Below are positions 26,559 to 34,968 of a DNA stretch of 64,000 nucleotides, piece after piece; the stretch's first letter is position 1; each line of letters opens with the position of its first letter. A model generated the notes under the pieces. That model worked only from the letters and a program-made list of their open reading frames with translations. It was not told the origin of the DNA and did not search any database. The DNA is from Bradyrhizobium sp. dw_411 (GTDB lineage: Bacteria > Pseudomonadota > Alphaproteobacteria > Rhizobiales > Xanthobacteraceae), in contig NZ_JAAVUY010000004.1 of NCBI RefSeq assembly GCF_018449695.1, forward strand, positions 1 to 64,000. The letters are read 5' to 3'. The position numbers were made by a program, and so were the translations under genes.

Positions 26559-26999
26559 TTGGGCTGCAAATTCATCCTCGGCTTGGGTCTCAGAACGACC
26601 CTCGGCGTTGGTAGGGTGTTCGTAGATGGAGGATTGGATGGCCAGACACTTCGGTTTCAAAGCACCATCTGCTGCCGCACCGTCGGGGTCCATAAGTTCT
26701 TCCAGCGCTACGCCGGACCTGACTGCCTCGGCGTCTGCATCGAAGAACCATTCTCAGGGCAGTTCTCCAGCGGCAAGGCTCTCTTCCCCACGCTCGGTGC
26801 TGCCATCCTCGCCTCCGAGCTGGCGAGGCTCCCATGGTCGGTGATCCGTCTCAGCAAACTGAAAGTCCACGCCACCGGCAAAGGCAACGCCAAGAAGCCC
26901 GACATGCAGGCCGCCGCCAAGGCACTTTGGGGAAAGATCTGGGCGACGACGAAGCGGATGCTGCCTGGGCGGGCGCGTATGCGTTAGACTGCGGACTCT
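26559..26999 (+). pseudogene. RuvC-like Holliday junction resolvase, frameshifted
   Basis: The frame contains I-L-G-L-G-L-R-T-T-L-G (RuvC-like first strand, but Gly where the catalytic Asp is expected), V-C-I-E-E-P-F-S-G (Glu strand) and A-T-G-K-G-N-A-K-K-P-D-M, a hallmark of phage RuvC-type resolvases. The last part G-D-D-E-A-D-A-A-W, with the final catalytic acids, is in another frame starting near 26928. A frameshift and a lost first Asp mean it is inactive. Confidence 0.65.
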
Positions 27000-27021
27000 T
27001 CCACTAACGCCGCAGGTCGGA

Positions 27022-27513
27022 ATGTTCGATATTCGGAATTCAGCCGATTTCTATCGCAAGTGTTTGGACGATTATTCGTCGTTGCTTTTCAACCCGTCCT
27101 ACGCCGGCTTCGCCATAAACTGCGCTATGTCCTCCTACCATTTGGCTGAATGGATTTGGGGCGACTGGCTCAAGACCGACCATGTCCTGAAGGCTCGGCT
27201 GAAGGTGAAGAGTTGCGACGATTTCAAAGGGTGGGTTGAGGCTCAATGCCCATTCTTTAAAACCGTTCAATCGATCGCCAATGGCTCGAAACATTTCAAC
27301 CGTAACGTTTCAGGAAACACTGCAAAAATGGAAGGCGTTGCGGAGGACGAGGGCTTTGAGCGGGATCACTTGGTCGTACTGACGGACGATAACACCATGC
27401 GCAGTATCGAGGATATGATTCAGGTACTGCTCACCTTCTGGCATGATTTCCTTGAAGAACACTCGATCTACAAGGACTTAAAGAGTCCCGACGAGGTGGG
27501 AAACGAGTCTTAG
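27022..27513 (+). CDS. Hypothetical protein of the HxxEW-xn-ANxSKH type
   Basis: The 163-residue product has Y-H-L-A-E-W-I-W at about 39-46 and I-A-N-G-S-K-H-F at about 90-97, the same pair of motifs as the 208-residue protein at 14800-15426. It is shorter and lacks that protein's N-terminal extension. It sits between the RuvC-like remnant and the nuclease remnant. Helical, soluble, function unknown. Confidence 0.55.
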   Translation: MFDIRNSADFYRKCLDDYSSLLFNPSYAGFAINCAMSSYHLAEWIWGDWLKTDHVLKARLKVKSCDDFKGWVEAQCPFFKTVQSIANGSKHFNRNVSGNTAKMEGVAEDEGFERDHLVVLTDDNTMRSIEDMIQVLLTFWHDFLEEHSIYKDLKSPDEVGNES

Positions 27514-27645
27514 CGCGCTTTCAGCATTTCGACTTTGGCTTCCGCCTTGCGTATGTCAGCAGCCTTAATGTAGGTGCTGTCGGCTTGGAAATTCTTCAGC
27601 CGGGTCGCGGTGTAATGGTGGCAACGCTCGCGCGTCGCGGTAACC

Positions 27646-28421
27646 GTGATGCTCCACAGCTTGGCTATCGATCGTGTCGTTTCGCATAACGCGAAGCTGC
27701 GCGCGGTCGTTAACAAGATGATTGCGAACATCACCAAGGCGACAATAGGGGAGAAAAAGCGTGCGTTGAAAGCAATTGCCACAAGCTCGGCGAATAATTT
27801 TCAGGCGCTGTTCAACGACTTGCTGGTAAACCCGCGGGGATACGATTTCGATCGGGACAAGAAGAGCATCGAGGCGCTTCGTCACCTGCTGACCTCAACG
27901 TCGCAACAGTTCCCACTCACGATCGCCAAGCCTGCTGCGGCCAATGGTGCCGAATTGAAGAGGGTGGTTGATGCGGTGACGGCCCAATTCAAGCAACTCG
28001 TCGAATACAACGACCTATCGCGGCTGCTGTGGGACGGCTCTACTCCTAAATCGGAGAAGGCCGCACAGCTCTTTTATTTCGGCGTGGCGGACTCGTACTG
28101 TAAGGCGAACAACATCGACATCTGGCCGGAAGTCCACTCAGGCGGCGGTCCCGTCGATTTCAAGTTTTCCACCGGGTACAACGGCTCTCCAAGGGGACGG
28201 TGGAGCACGGTTACAAAGAGCAGCTCGAAACCTACAAGACTGCCGCCCAGACCGACGAGGGTCTGTTTCTAGTCATCAACGTGGGCCGGATGGGTAGCAA
28301 GCTCACGAAAATTAATAAATTGAGGAAGGAACGGATTGAAAAGGGCGAGCGCGCCTCAGACATCGTCGTCGTTGACGCCACGCGGAAACTGTCGGCCAGC
28401 AAGCGCACTAAGGGAACTTGA
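27646..28421 (+). pseudogene. PD-(D/E)XK-like nuclease with internal deletion
   Basis: The first frame (from GTG 27646) reaches E-V-H-S-G-G-G-P-V-D-F-K-F-S near 170-183, the E...D start of a restriction-type nuclease core. Shortly afterwards it slips into nonsense. A second frame (from about 28180) resumes with L-S-K-G-T-V-E-H-G-Y-K-E-Q-L-E. The strand that would carry the catalytic Glu-x-Lys seems to be missing at the junction near 28175. The 5' end may also be truncated. A decayed nuclease is the best reading. Confidence 0.55.
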
Positions 28422-28507
28422 TGCGCAAAATCACTCTCGCCAACCTTCATCAAATGCATCAACAGAGAGAGTGATAACGGCATACGGGGAGCGCTCGCCG
28501 ACCGAGC

Positions 28508-28598
28508 GACGCAGCGTGGATGACGACGTGGGTCAAATCCACGAATCGTCGAATCTAAACGCAAAATCAACAACCATAGGCGGAGAGTGCATCCGCCT
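28508..28598 (+). repeat. Dispersed repeat, copy B (91 nt)
   Basis: A gap-free match to 22696-22786, ending in AGGCGGA, 7-nt loop, TCCGCCT. The stem bases outside GGCGGA/TCCGCC differ between copies A, B and C while still pairing in B and C, which supports a real hairpin or a conserved coding end. Confidence 0.75.
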
Positions 28599-28703
28599 CA
28601 GCGTGACCGACTGAGGAATGATCAACATCGCCAGTGCGTTTTTCCTTGTCTATGCTTGCCGGCTACCGTCGGTTGTGGCTGAATGCCGACGGGGGGAATG
28701 GTC

Positions 28704-29063
28704 ATGCTTCGGTGCCTTTTGCTTTGTGTTGCGGCGGTTAGCCTTTCCGCTTGCGACCTGACGTCCGGCAATTCATTCGCATCTCCATCAGGGGCTATCG
28801 TCAATACGACAAAATGTAACCGCTCATCAGACGCCTGCTTTCAAAAAGCGGCGGCGATATGCGGGGGACCGTATCAGGTTATAGATAGCGACAGCCATCC
28901 GGGCGGAGCTTTCACTGACGGAACGGCTGGCCCCGTCGTTTGGTACAACATGACTTATCAATGCGGCCCATCGGATGGCAAAATGCCAGCATTCCCCTTC
29001 AGAGTTGGCGGAGGGCCGCCGCCGACTACGGTCAATGCAAACGTGAGCATCCAACAACGCTAG
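28704..29063 (+). CDS. Small lipoprotein
   Basis: ATG 28704 follows a G-run at about 8 nt; ATG 28698 is also possible. The first 18 residues are a lipoprotein signal with the lipobox L-S-A-C. The mature part of about 100 residues has four further Cys and a Gly/Pro-rich middle (G-G-G-P-P-P near the end). It is a single gene between remnants. Function unknown. Confidence 0.6.
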   Translation: MLRCLLLCVAAVSLSACDLTSGNSFASPSGAIVNTTKCNRSSDACFQKAAAICGGPYQVIDSDSHPGGAFTDGTAGPVVWYNMTYQCGPSDGKMPAFPFRVGGGPPPTTVNANVSIQQR

Positions 29064-29442
29064 GTGGGGCTGAAACCTCCGACAACGCCGTGAGCGTGTC
29101 GTGGCTGCTAGCATCCACTCGGCTCGCGGCGCGATCGAGCCGCATCGAAAAATTGCGCTTAGCGAACGGGCGATTCAATGAATGTTTCCCCAGGGTCGCA
29201 GTCGCCTTGGTTCAATTACGTGTTGAATCTCCGCGACACCTTCGCGCGCCCGCGCGTACTGCGGATCATGACCACTTATCACCGCGAATTCTTCATGCCG
29301 TTCCATCGTTTGATCTCTCAACAAGTTATTTGCGATGAGACGCGGTCACTCGATTCAAACGCTGCGTTGTGACGCATCGCTGAGTGTTTTCCATGGTTGG
29401 ATGCTTTCGTTGGTTTCGCCAATTAAGTCTTTGAAATTTCAG
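29064..29442. other. 379-bp stretch without a gene
   Basis: No supported reading frame, RNA gene or terminator is seen. It lies between the lipoprotein gene and the repeat region that ends the AAA ATPase gene. Confidence 0.4.
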
Positions 29443-29529
29443 CCTCACACCTCACATCACCCTCACATCGCCTCACAAATGTGATGTCACAAATCCTCAC
29501 ATCACATCACACACCCCTTTAGGGGTGTG
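29443..29529. repeat. CCTCACA repeats and 20-nt palindrome (possible origin or control site)
   Basis: CCTCACA occurs five times (29443, 29450, 29461, 29471, 29495), followed by CACACCCCT-TT-AGGGGTGTG at 29510-29529. It overlaps the 3' end of the RepA-like gene 29519-30736. A comparable repeat-plus-palindrome block follows the RepA-like gene of the second element (37085-37200). Iterons of a replication origin are a possible explanation. Confidence 0.55.
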
Positions 29530-30736
29530 AGTGTGAGGGGAGTGCGAGAGGAATTGGTGGGGGCGGAATTTTAAGCCGTACTTGGCCATCCATTTCAATT
29601 ATCTGTTGAGTCAAAGCGTCCTTGATGCGCTTGAAGGGCTGCCATGGATTTTTGGCGTCGGATTTCAGTAGACCAGCCTTGGTCAATTCCTCTTTCCAAT
29701 AATCGACATGGACAGCGCCGTCCTGGCCATGCGAGGCGATCACACACTTGAGCGCGTCGAGAGCTTGCGTCTGTTTAGGGGTCAATCTGGAATCGGCTGG
29801 ACGGGCTTCTGTGGCCGTCTGATCGGGCTTGTGGGGCGATAGGATCGAGACCGTAAAAGACCTTTCCGGTATGGTACGCTCTCCCACGACGAAGGCCGGG
29901 CGCGTAACCGTAAAGTCTTCCGGCTCGAATGTCGCAAGCTCTCCCACGGGCACGTCGTTGGCCTTGACGATCTCCGCCGTCCCCTTGTTGATATAGACAG
30001 CCAAGTCCATATGGGCGCGCTTAGCGCTGTTGCCGCGCTCTTCCTTCTTTCCGTCCTTGCCTGAGTGACCAACCGTTAAGAAGTGATAGTTGCTGCTACT
30101 GTACCGATCTCGGATTTTTCCAAGATGCGCGCAGGCATAGGTTTGTGTTGCGGCTAGATTTTCGTCACAGCCCCCCATCGCTTTCGCCCAACTATCGAAT
30201 ACTACCAAGCCAACGGCACACCGATTTTGACGTTCGAATTCAAAAATCGTGTCCGAAACGCTTTCGACACAAGCTGGGTCGCAAAGATTTACGGGGTCAG
30301 GGCAGACCGCGATAGGAAGATCATCCGGAAGACTGTCCCGCTTTTTATATGCCTCTAATCGGCGCCGATGTAGGGCCGCACGCTCTGTTGCGAAAATGAG
30401 AACCCCGTTCGGTATTTCTTCGTTCGGTTCGGAACCCGGAGCGAATTTGTAACCACGCCAGTCACGTTTGCTCGCAATGTGAATTGCTATATCATCGATA
30501 ACGGTTGACTTGCCTTGACCGTCTCTGCCGAACCAAGTCGAGTCCTCGTTGAGCGCAATCACGCCTTCAATTAGCCAGTCCTTGGGCTCCTGATTGCCGA
30601 AGTCCGCGAAGGTCGCGAAGTTGAGGCTCTTGAATATGACTATTTCATCGTCTTCGTCGTAAGTGATCCCGTGCTCGACGGTGGTCTTAGTAAGCTTGCC
30701 GTTTTTGTAAACTTTTCCATCTCGAATGAAATGCAT
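29519..30736 (-). CDS. RepA/DnaB-like AAA ATPase (AAA_25 type)
   Basis: The 405-residue protein has Walker A G-R-D-G-Q-G-K-S-T at about 70-78, Walker B V-V-F-D-S-W near 175-180 and a V-G-H-S-G-K-D-G segment near 218-225, as in RepA-type replicative helicases and phage DnaB-like ATPases. The C-terminus (about 315-400) looks like a winged-helix tail and ends in a Pro/Ser/His-rich stretch encoded by the CCTCACA repeats. With the upstream HTH protein and the integrase it forms the island's mobility module. Confidence 0.75.
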   Translation of the reverse strand: MHFIRDGKVYKNGKLTKTTVEHGITYDEDDEIVIFKSLNFATFADFGNQEPKDWLIEGVIALNEDSTWFGRDGQGKSTVIDDIAIHIASKRDWRGYKFAPGSEPNEEIPNGVLIFATERAALHRRRLEAYKKRDSLPDDLPIAVCPDPVNLCDPACVESVSDTIFEFERQNRCAVGLVVFDSWAKAMGGCDENLAATQTYACAHLGKIRDRYSSSNYHFLTVGHSGKDGKKEERGNSAKRAHMDLAVYINKGTAEIVKANDVPVGELATFEPEDFTVTRPAFVVGERTIPERSFTVSILSPHKPDQTATEARPADSRLTPKQTQALDALKCVIASHGQDGAVHVDYWKEELTKAGLLKSDAKNPWQPFKRIKDALTQQIIEMDGQVRLKIPPPPIPLALPSHSHP

Positions 30737-30857
30737 CGTTTAGGGTTTCTGTCGGCACGGACGTGCGGACGGTCATAACCCCCCGATGCGAAACGCTTGA
30801 CCTTTTGGACCGGTTGCGATATGAAACTAGTTGTCAAGCCAATTCCAATGCAATCAG

Positions 30858-30890
30858 CCCCGGTCGCGCGCTAACGCGGTCGGGGTTTTT
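30858..30890 (+). terminator. GC-rich terminator-like hairpin
   Basis: CCCCGGTCGCG, a 6-nt loop and CGCGGTCGGGG pair along 11 positions with two G-U wobbles, followed by TTTTT on the plus strand. It lies between two minus-strand genes, so it would block transcription entering from the left. On the minus strand there is no T-run. Confidence 0.5.
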
Positions 30891-30894
30891 GCGT

Positions 30895-31083
30895 TTAGGC
30901 GGCTTGGGACGTTCCGGCTTCGCGAGCGGCGCGCCAGGTGATGTATGCATCACGGCTTATGCGGCGAGTGCTGCCAAGGGGGTATGTCCGTGGCGCCTTA
31001 CCTTGTGAATCAAGTTTGTAGAAAAAGCTCCGCGAGATTTTCTCGGCGGCGCAAAACTCGTTGATGGTGAAAGACTCGTCCAT
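30895..31083 (-). CDS. AlpA/excisionase-like HTH protein
   Basis: ATG 31083 starts a 62-residue protein: F-T-I-N-E-F-C-A-A-E-K-I-S-R-S-F-F-Y-K-L forms the helix-turn-helix and R-R-I-S-R-D-A-Y follows as in AlpA/Xis-type regulators. The longer frame to 31299 has no support. It lies between integrase and ATPase genes on the same strand and probably controls excision or replication of the island. Confidence 0.7.
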   Translation of the reverse strand: MDESFTINEFCAAEKISRSFFYKLDSQGKAPRTYPLGSTRRISRDAYITWRAAREAGTSQAA

Positions 31084-31443
31084 GACAGGGCTCCGATTTG
31101 AGCGCTCGCCAAGGCAATAAAAAGCCGAGGGCGAGCACAAGATTGATTTGTGCTGTTCGCTCTCGGCGCGGATACTCTGCCCACGTCGTTCGGGGTTTCG
31201 CCAGACTGATCCTGCCAGTCCATCCACTACACCATGTGCCCTCACGAACACATCGTTTGCGCAACCAAGTGCGCAATGGCCCCTAGAAACTGTCCCCATG
31301 TATACACGCTTTTCGCCAAAAATCTACCAACGAGAAGTTAACGGTGCGCGGCGGGAATTGCAGCTATGCGAGCATCAACGGGAATTTGCGTGGCACTCCG
31401 GTGTTTCCTTATTCAGACAGCTACAGTCAGCAGATATTTGCAC
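31084..31443. other. 360-bp control region between HTH gene and integrase
   Basis: No gene is seen. Near the integrase end GTCAGCAGATATTTGCACTCACGCA (31425-31449) and AACAGATATTTGCACTAACGCA (31464-31485) repeat the CAGATATTTGCACT motif twice with 40-nt spacing, so the second copy falls inside the 3' end of the integrase gene. These could be arm-type integrase or Xis sites. Confidence 0.45.
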
Positions 31444-32601
31444 TCACGCAACGCTGCGATGTAAACAGATATTTGCACTAACGCAGTAGTCGGCCCATTC
31501 ATTCATAAGAGCGCGCCGCTTCGCGAGCGCCGTTGAGCGGCGATAGGCAACTTCCGTTTCGTCCCCGACAGCATGCGCCAGCGCCATTTCGGCAATCTCG
31601 CGCGGAAACGTCGTACAGTCGCCGGCCCAATCTCGGAACGTCGATCGCATGCCGTGCGTCGTGGCCGGAGAGTTAGTGTGGCGCGCAATGCAGTTTGACA
31701 ACGTGACATCCGACACGGGCCGGAACGGAATTTGAGCCAAGGCTAGGTTCGCTAGCGGCACCTTGTGCTCACGCTCTGCTTTCATGCGAACGGCCGGAAT
31801 CGTCCAAAGGTCTCCCTTTACCTCGCCGGCCGGGTTCATCGCGTCGGCCTCGTTGAACCGACATGCGGTCAGGATGATCCAGCGAAGCATCCGAGCGGCG
31901 TGGCTCGTGTCGCCTGCCAGTGAGCGCCAGAACTGCGGCATTTCTTCATAGGGCAGGGCCGGGTGGTGCTGCACGTCGGACTTACGGCGTCGCGCCAGGA
32001 ACTGATCCAGATGGCCGCGCCACAGCGCGGGATTTTCGCCAGTTCGTAGACCTTCGGCCTTTGCGCCATTCAAGATCGCTTCAACGCGTCCGCGCACCCG
32101 CCGCGCCGTTTCTTTCTTCTCGTTCCATATCGGGTCGAGCACTTTGCGAACGGCTGCGGTATCGACGTCACAGACCCGCAAATGCCCAATGTGCGGATGG
32201 GCGTAATCGCGCAAGCTATTTGACCACTGTTGGCGATGCTTATCGTTTTTCCAGCCGGCCTCTTTGCCCGCGATGTACCGCTTTGCATAGGCTTCGAACG
32301 TGATCGCCCCCGTGGCGTCGGCCTTGACCTTGGCTCGCTCGGCTATGCGGTGCTCAATGGGATCGACGCTATTCCGCACAAGGGAGCGCGCCGCACTGGC
32401 GGCCTCGCGTGCCGCGGCCAAGCCAACGTCCCGCATGGGACCTAGGCCCATGAACCTCTCTTTGCCGGTAACGGGCGATTTGAACCGGAAAACCCAACTC
32501 GCGTTTCCGTTCTTATCGACGTCGAGCCGTAGCCCGTCACCGTCAGCCAGTTTGTCGCCAGGCTTGGCATTCTTCACTGCCAATGCGGTTAGAGTTCCCA
32601 T
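31444..32601 (-). CDS. P4-type tyrosine integrase (DUF4102-type N-terminus)
   Basis: ATG 32601 follows GGAGGGATTAGCG, preferred over TTG 32616. The 385-residue protein has the N-terminal D-G-D-G-L-R-L-D-V segment of P4-like integrases and the catalytic set: Arg in L-T-A-C-R-F-N-E-A, H-x-x-R in T-H-G-M-R-S-T-F-R-D-W, and His/Tyr in L-A-H-A-V-G-D-E-T-E-V-A-Y-R-R. It lies 172 nt from the 3' end of tRNA-Ser, the usual target of this family. It probably inserted the left-hand island. Confidence 0.88.
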   Translation of the reverse strand: MGTLTALAVKNAKPGDKLADGDGLRLDVDKNGNASWVFRFKSPVTGKERFMGLGPMRDVGLAAAREAASAARSLVRNSVDPIEHRIAERAKVKADATGAITFEAYAKRYIAGKEAGWKNDKHRQQWSNSLRDYAHPHIGHLRVCDVDTAAVRKVLDPIWNEKKETARRVRGRVEAILNGAKAEGLRTGENPALWRGHLDQFLARRRKSDVQHHPALPYEEMPQFWRSLAGDTSHAARMLRWIILTACRFNEADAMNPAGEVKGDLWTIPAVRMKAEREHKVPLANLALAQIPFRPVSDVTLSNCIARHTNSPATTHGMRSTFRDWAGDCTTFPREIAEMALAHAVGDETEVAYRRSTALAKRRALMNEWADYCVSANICLHRSVA

Positions 32602-32772
32602 CGCTAATCCCTCCAAAGTGTCCGCCTAAACCCACGTCCTCACCCACGTCTGAAACGCGGATACGGGTTGACACGCGGAGACATTGAAACATGCGAAACT
32701 TAATTTTCGCGTTAAATTTCAATGGTTTGGGTGTCAGGTATGGACGTGTAAAGACACGTATGGATTAGCAGG

Positions 32773-32862
32773 TGGCGGAAGGGGTGGGATTCGAACCCAC
32801 GGTACCCTTGCAGGCACGCCGGTTTTCAAGACCGGTGCCTTAAACCACTCGGCCACCCTTCC
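32773..32862 (-). tRNA. tRNA-Ser (anticodon UGA)
   Basis: Read on the minus strand the gene starts GGAAGGGTGGCCGAG, has an anticodon loop CTTGAAA (UGA, Ser), a long variable arm as in class II tRNAs, the GGTTCGAATCC T-loop and an encoded CCA end. The acceptor stem pairs GGAAGGG with CCCTTCC. Both halves are used by mobile elements: the 3' end by the left island, the 5' half by the right element. Confidence 0.95.
32824..32862. other. Attachment site, left copy (inside tRNA-Ser)
   Basis: These 39 nt (tRNA 5' end to the anticodon loop) are identical to 48438-48476. The element supplies this half of the tRNA, so the gene stays complete after insertion. Confidence 0.85.
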
Positions 32863-32945
32863 AAACCAGTAATATCAAGCACTTAACTTAGGGTGCCTGA
32901 GAACGCAACCCGAACGACTGTCCCAAGATTGTCCCAAACGCCATT

Positions 32946-34100
32946 TCAGGTGCCCAGGACCGCGTTGATCGCAGCCGCCGCCTTGCTATCGTCCTTCCTA
33001 AACAGGTGCGCGTAGATCCGCAACGTGATGTCCGGCTTACTGTGACCGAGCCGCTTCGAAATGGTGACGATATCCACCCCTAGATCGATCAATTGGCTGG
33101 CATGGGTATGGCGCAGGTTGTGGAAACCTACGTCAGGCATCTCGATCTGATCCGCGAAGTCGCTCCATGCTTTGCTGATGCGCTTCTGAGAAGGCAAAGC
33201 ACCGTCGACCCCAACGAAAAGCAGCATCCCGGGTGCCAGCTTGCCTGCCCCTAATTTGATGCGCAGTTCCAATTGAGCCTTGCGGAAATCGCGCAGCGTA
33301 TCGACCAGCTGATCGGGCAGGGTGACGTCACGGCGCCCGGCTTTGGTTTTCGGTGCTTTGAATCGGATCCCTTGCGTTTTGGTCTCCTCCAGCGCCTCAC
33401 GGACCTCGATCACCTTGCGCTCCAGATCGACGCGACCCCATCGCAGCGCGAGGACTTCACCAATGCGCATGCCTGTGAACAGCGAGATCATGGCCGGTAC
33501 AAATAGGCGGTGAGGGCGCAAGCGCTCGATAAACGCCGGCAGGTCTTTCACGATCACCATTTCTTCGTCACCAACCTTCGGCGGCGACTGCGCGGCAACT
33601 ACGTTTTTAACGGTGACTTCGTTTCGGACGGCATCGCTGAGAGCTTTGCCAAGGACGCGGTGCGCGTGACCGATCGTTCGGGGTGCAAGGCCGCCTTTGC
33701 CGTCCGCTCTGCCACTATTCCGCAATGTGGTGTGCCACTCCTCGATGTCGAGCGGTCGCAGCTTCTGGACAAGCTTCGTGCCCAGGTGCGGGGCGATCTG
33801 ATTTTCGACAAGCTCGCGATACCTGTCCGCGGTGCGGGCGGTGATTTCGCCGGACGCTTCCCAATGCTCCACACGCGAACGAACGAAATCAGCGACCACG
33901 ATCTTACTCGGTTCGACGAATTGTCCCTTGTCGGCTGAGCCAAGCAGATCGCGGATCTTCGCTTCTGCTTCTTCCTTCGTGCCGTCGAACATCTGGGTGT
34001 GCCGCTTGCCCTTCACCCGGTACCGGATGCGGAATTTGTTCTGCCCGAATTGTTGAAGGCCACCGGTACGACCTGTCCGCTTGCGCTTGGCTCTAGTCAT
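32946..34100 (-). CDS. Phage-type tyrosine integrase
   Basis: ATG 34100 overlaps the stop of the upstream RHH gene by 8 nt; the longer frame to 34424 is rejected. The 384-residue protein has an N-terminal arm-binding region, a core-binding SAM-like domain (about 70-170) and the catalytic set: Arg in F-T-G-M-R-I-G-E-V, H-x-x-R in F-H-N-L-R-H-T-H-A-S, and His/Tyr in L-G-H-S-K-P-D-I-T-L-R-I-Y-A-H. It lies 83 nt from the 5' end of tRNA-Ser and matches the 39-bp att repeat. Confidence 0.92.
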   Translation of the reverse strand: MTRAKRKRTGRTGGLQQFGQNKFRIRYRVKGKRHTQMFDGTKEEAEAKIRDLLGSADKGQFVEPSKIVVADFVRSRVEHWEASGEITARTADRYRELVENQIAPHLGTKLVQKLRPLDIEEWHTTLRNSGRADGKGGLAPRTIGHAHRVLGKALSDAVRNEVTVKNVVAAQSPPKVGDEEMVIVKDLPAFIERLRPHRLFVPAMISLFTGMRIGEVLALRWGRVDLERKVIEVREALEETKTQGIRFKAPKTKAGRRDVTLPDQLVDTLRDFRKAQLELRIKLGAGKLAPGMLLFVGVDGALPSQKRISKAWSDFADQIEMPDVGFHNLRHTHASQLIDLGVDIVTISKRLGHSKPDITLRIYAHLFRKDDSKAAAAINAVLGT

Positions 34101-34611
34101 TGCCTTCACCCTTTCGATTGCCGTGGATACGCTCGATTTCCTGCAAGGTTTCTCTGTTGATGGCGCGTACGCGATCGCGAGCTGCGCGATCACGATTTTG
34201 CAGCACGTTGTCAGCCAATGCGGTCCCCACGTCGTCAGCGTTATTGAAGGGGACGCTTGCAAGCGGCCTGTCCCGAAACGGTGCCACCTTGACGTCGTCG
34301 AACAGGTTGTCGTTGTAATCGGCAGGCCGCCATTTTGAGATTGCGCGTAGCAGCATGCGCCGGAAGGTTCGATGCGCAATGCCGTCGCTGTGCCATTGAG
34401 TGCCAAGCTCAAGCTCGACCTCACGTGCTAGCTCGAAGATCAGGTGCGAGAATTCTCTAGTCGGTTCGTCCGCCTCGTCTTCCAGGGCAACGAGATCAAG
34501 TCCGCGCTTGATGGCGTCGGTGATGCTCTCATCGCGCTTACGCAGCCGATCATAGGTTTCGCGCGGCAGACGAATTGCCGTCTGCACAGATTCTTTCTCC
34601 GGTTTTTTCAC
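34093..34611 (-). CDS. Ribbon-helix-helix regulator-like protein
   Basis: The 172-residue product starts at GTG 34611. Residues about 8-40 (V-Q-T-A-I-R-L-P-R-E-T-Y-D-R-L, then I-T-D-A-I-K-R-G-L) fit a ribbon-helix-helix DNA-binding domain. The remaining helical part may mediate oligomerisation. It is coupled to the integrase gene and faces the HTH gene at 34731, so it may repress one or both operons through the TTATACAA repeats between them. Confidence 0.65.
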   Translation of the reverse strand: MKKPEKESVQTAIRLPRETYDRLRKRDESITDAIKRGLDLVALEDEADEPTREFSHLIFELAREVELELGTQWHSDGIAHRTFRRMLLRAISKWRPADYNDNLFDDVKVAPFRDRPLASVPFNNADDVGTALADNVLQNRDRAARDRVRAINRETLQEIERIHGNRKGEGND

Positions 34612-34635
34612 AACCCGCGTTCTCCTATTGCCAAG

Positions 34636-34666
34636 TTATACAAATCAGGAATATGTGTTTATACAA
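34636..34666. promoter_or_regulatory. Direct TTATACAA repeats in a divergent promoter region
   Basis: TTATACAA occurs at 34636-34643 and 34659-34666, 23 bp apart (about two helical turns), between the divergent RHH/integrase operon and the HTH operon. The repeats resemble -10 boxes and could be both promoter elements and regulator sites. Confidence 0.45.
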
Positions 34667-34730
34667 TCCGAGTGATTTGGTCAAACAAATTCGGACGTTT
34701 ATGGATACTGCAAGACGGAGAGCGACGAGC

Positions 34731-34958
34731 ATGTCGAACGCATTAAAAGGAAAAACTGCGGAAAATCAGGCGGTTATTGACCGACTTCGCGACGAATCAT
34801 GTGAGGTTTTGTCGGTAGAAGAAGCTGGTCGGAAGCTCGGTTTGGGCCGGGCAGCCGCCTATGCACACGCCAAAGCGGGCCATCTGCCGATCATCCGGTT
34901 GGGCAACCGCATGCTGGTGCCGAAGGCGGCCTTCGCGAAGCTGTTGGCATCGGCCTGA
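34731..34958 (+). CDS. AlpA/MerR-like HTH protein
   Basis: ATG 34731 (GGAG about 12 nt upstream) gives 75 residues: V-L-S-V-E-E-A-G-R-K-L-G-L-G-R-A-A-A-Y is a helix-turn-helix and I-I-R-L-G-N-R-M-L-V-P follows as the wing, as in excisionase/AlpA proteins. An ATG at 34701 is an alternative. It is first in a long plus-strand operon and the likely excisionase or early regulator of the element. Confidence 0.7.
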   Translation: MSNALKGKTAENQAVIDRLRDESCEVLSVEEAGRKLGLGRAAAYAHAKAGHLPIIRLGNRMLVPKAAFAKLLASA

Positions 34959-34968
34959 GGTTTGCAAC

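Larger units (their letters stand above)
1440..32786. mobile_element. Candidate tRNA-Ser genomic island (about 31 kb)
   Basis: The right end is the 3' end of tRNA-Ser(UGA), beside a P4-type integrase gene (31444-32601). The left end is proposed at an exact 14-nt copy of the tRNA 3' terminus, in the same orientation. The interior has low gene density, many remnants, a McrBC system and several probable defence genes. Boundaries are inferred from a short repeat. Internal repeats at 14.1 kb suggest it was built from more than one insertion. Confidence 0.5.

Noticed and set aside
34101-34424. N-terminal extension of the phage-type integrase
   Set aside because: This part overlaps the RHH gene in another frame, has poor coding character, and a normal integrase start lies at 34100.
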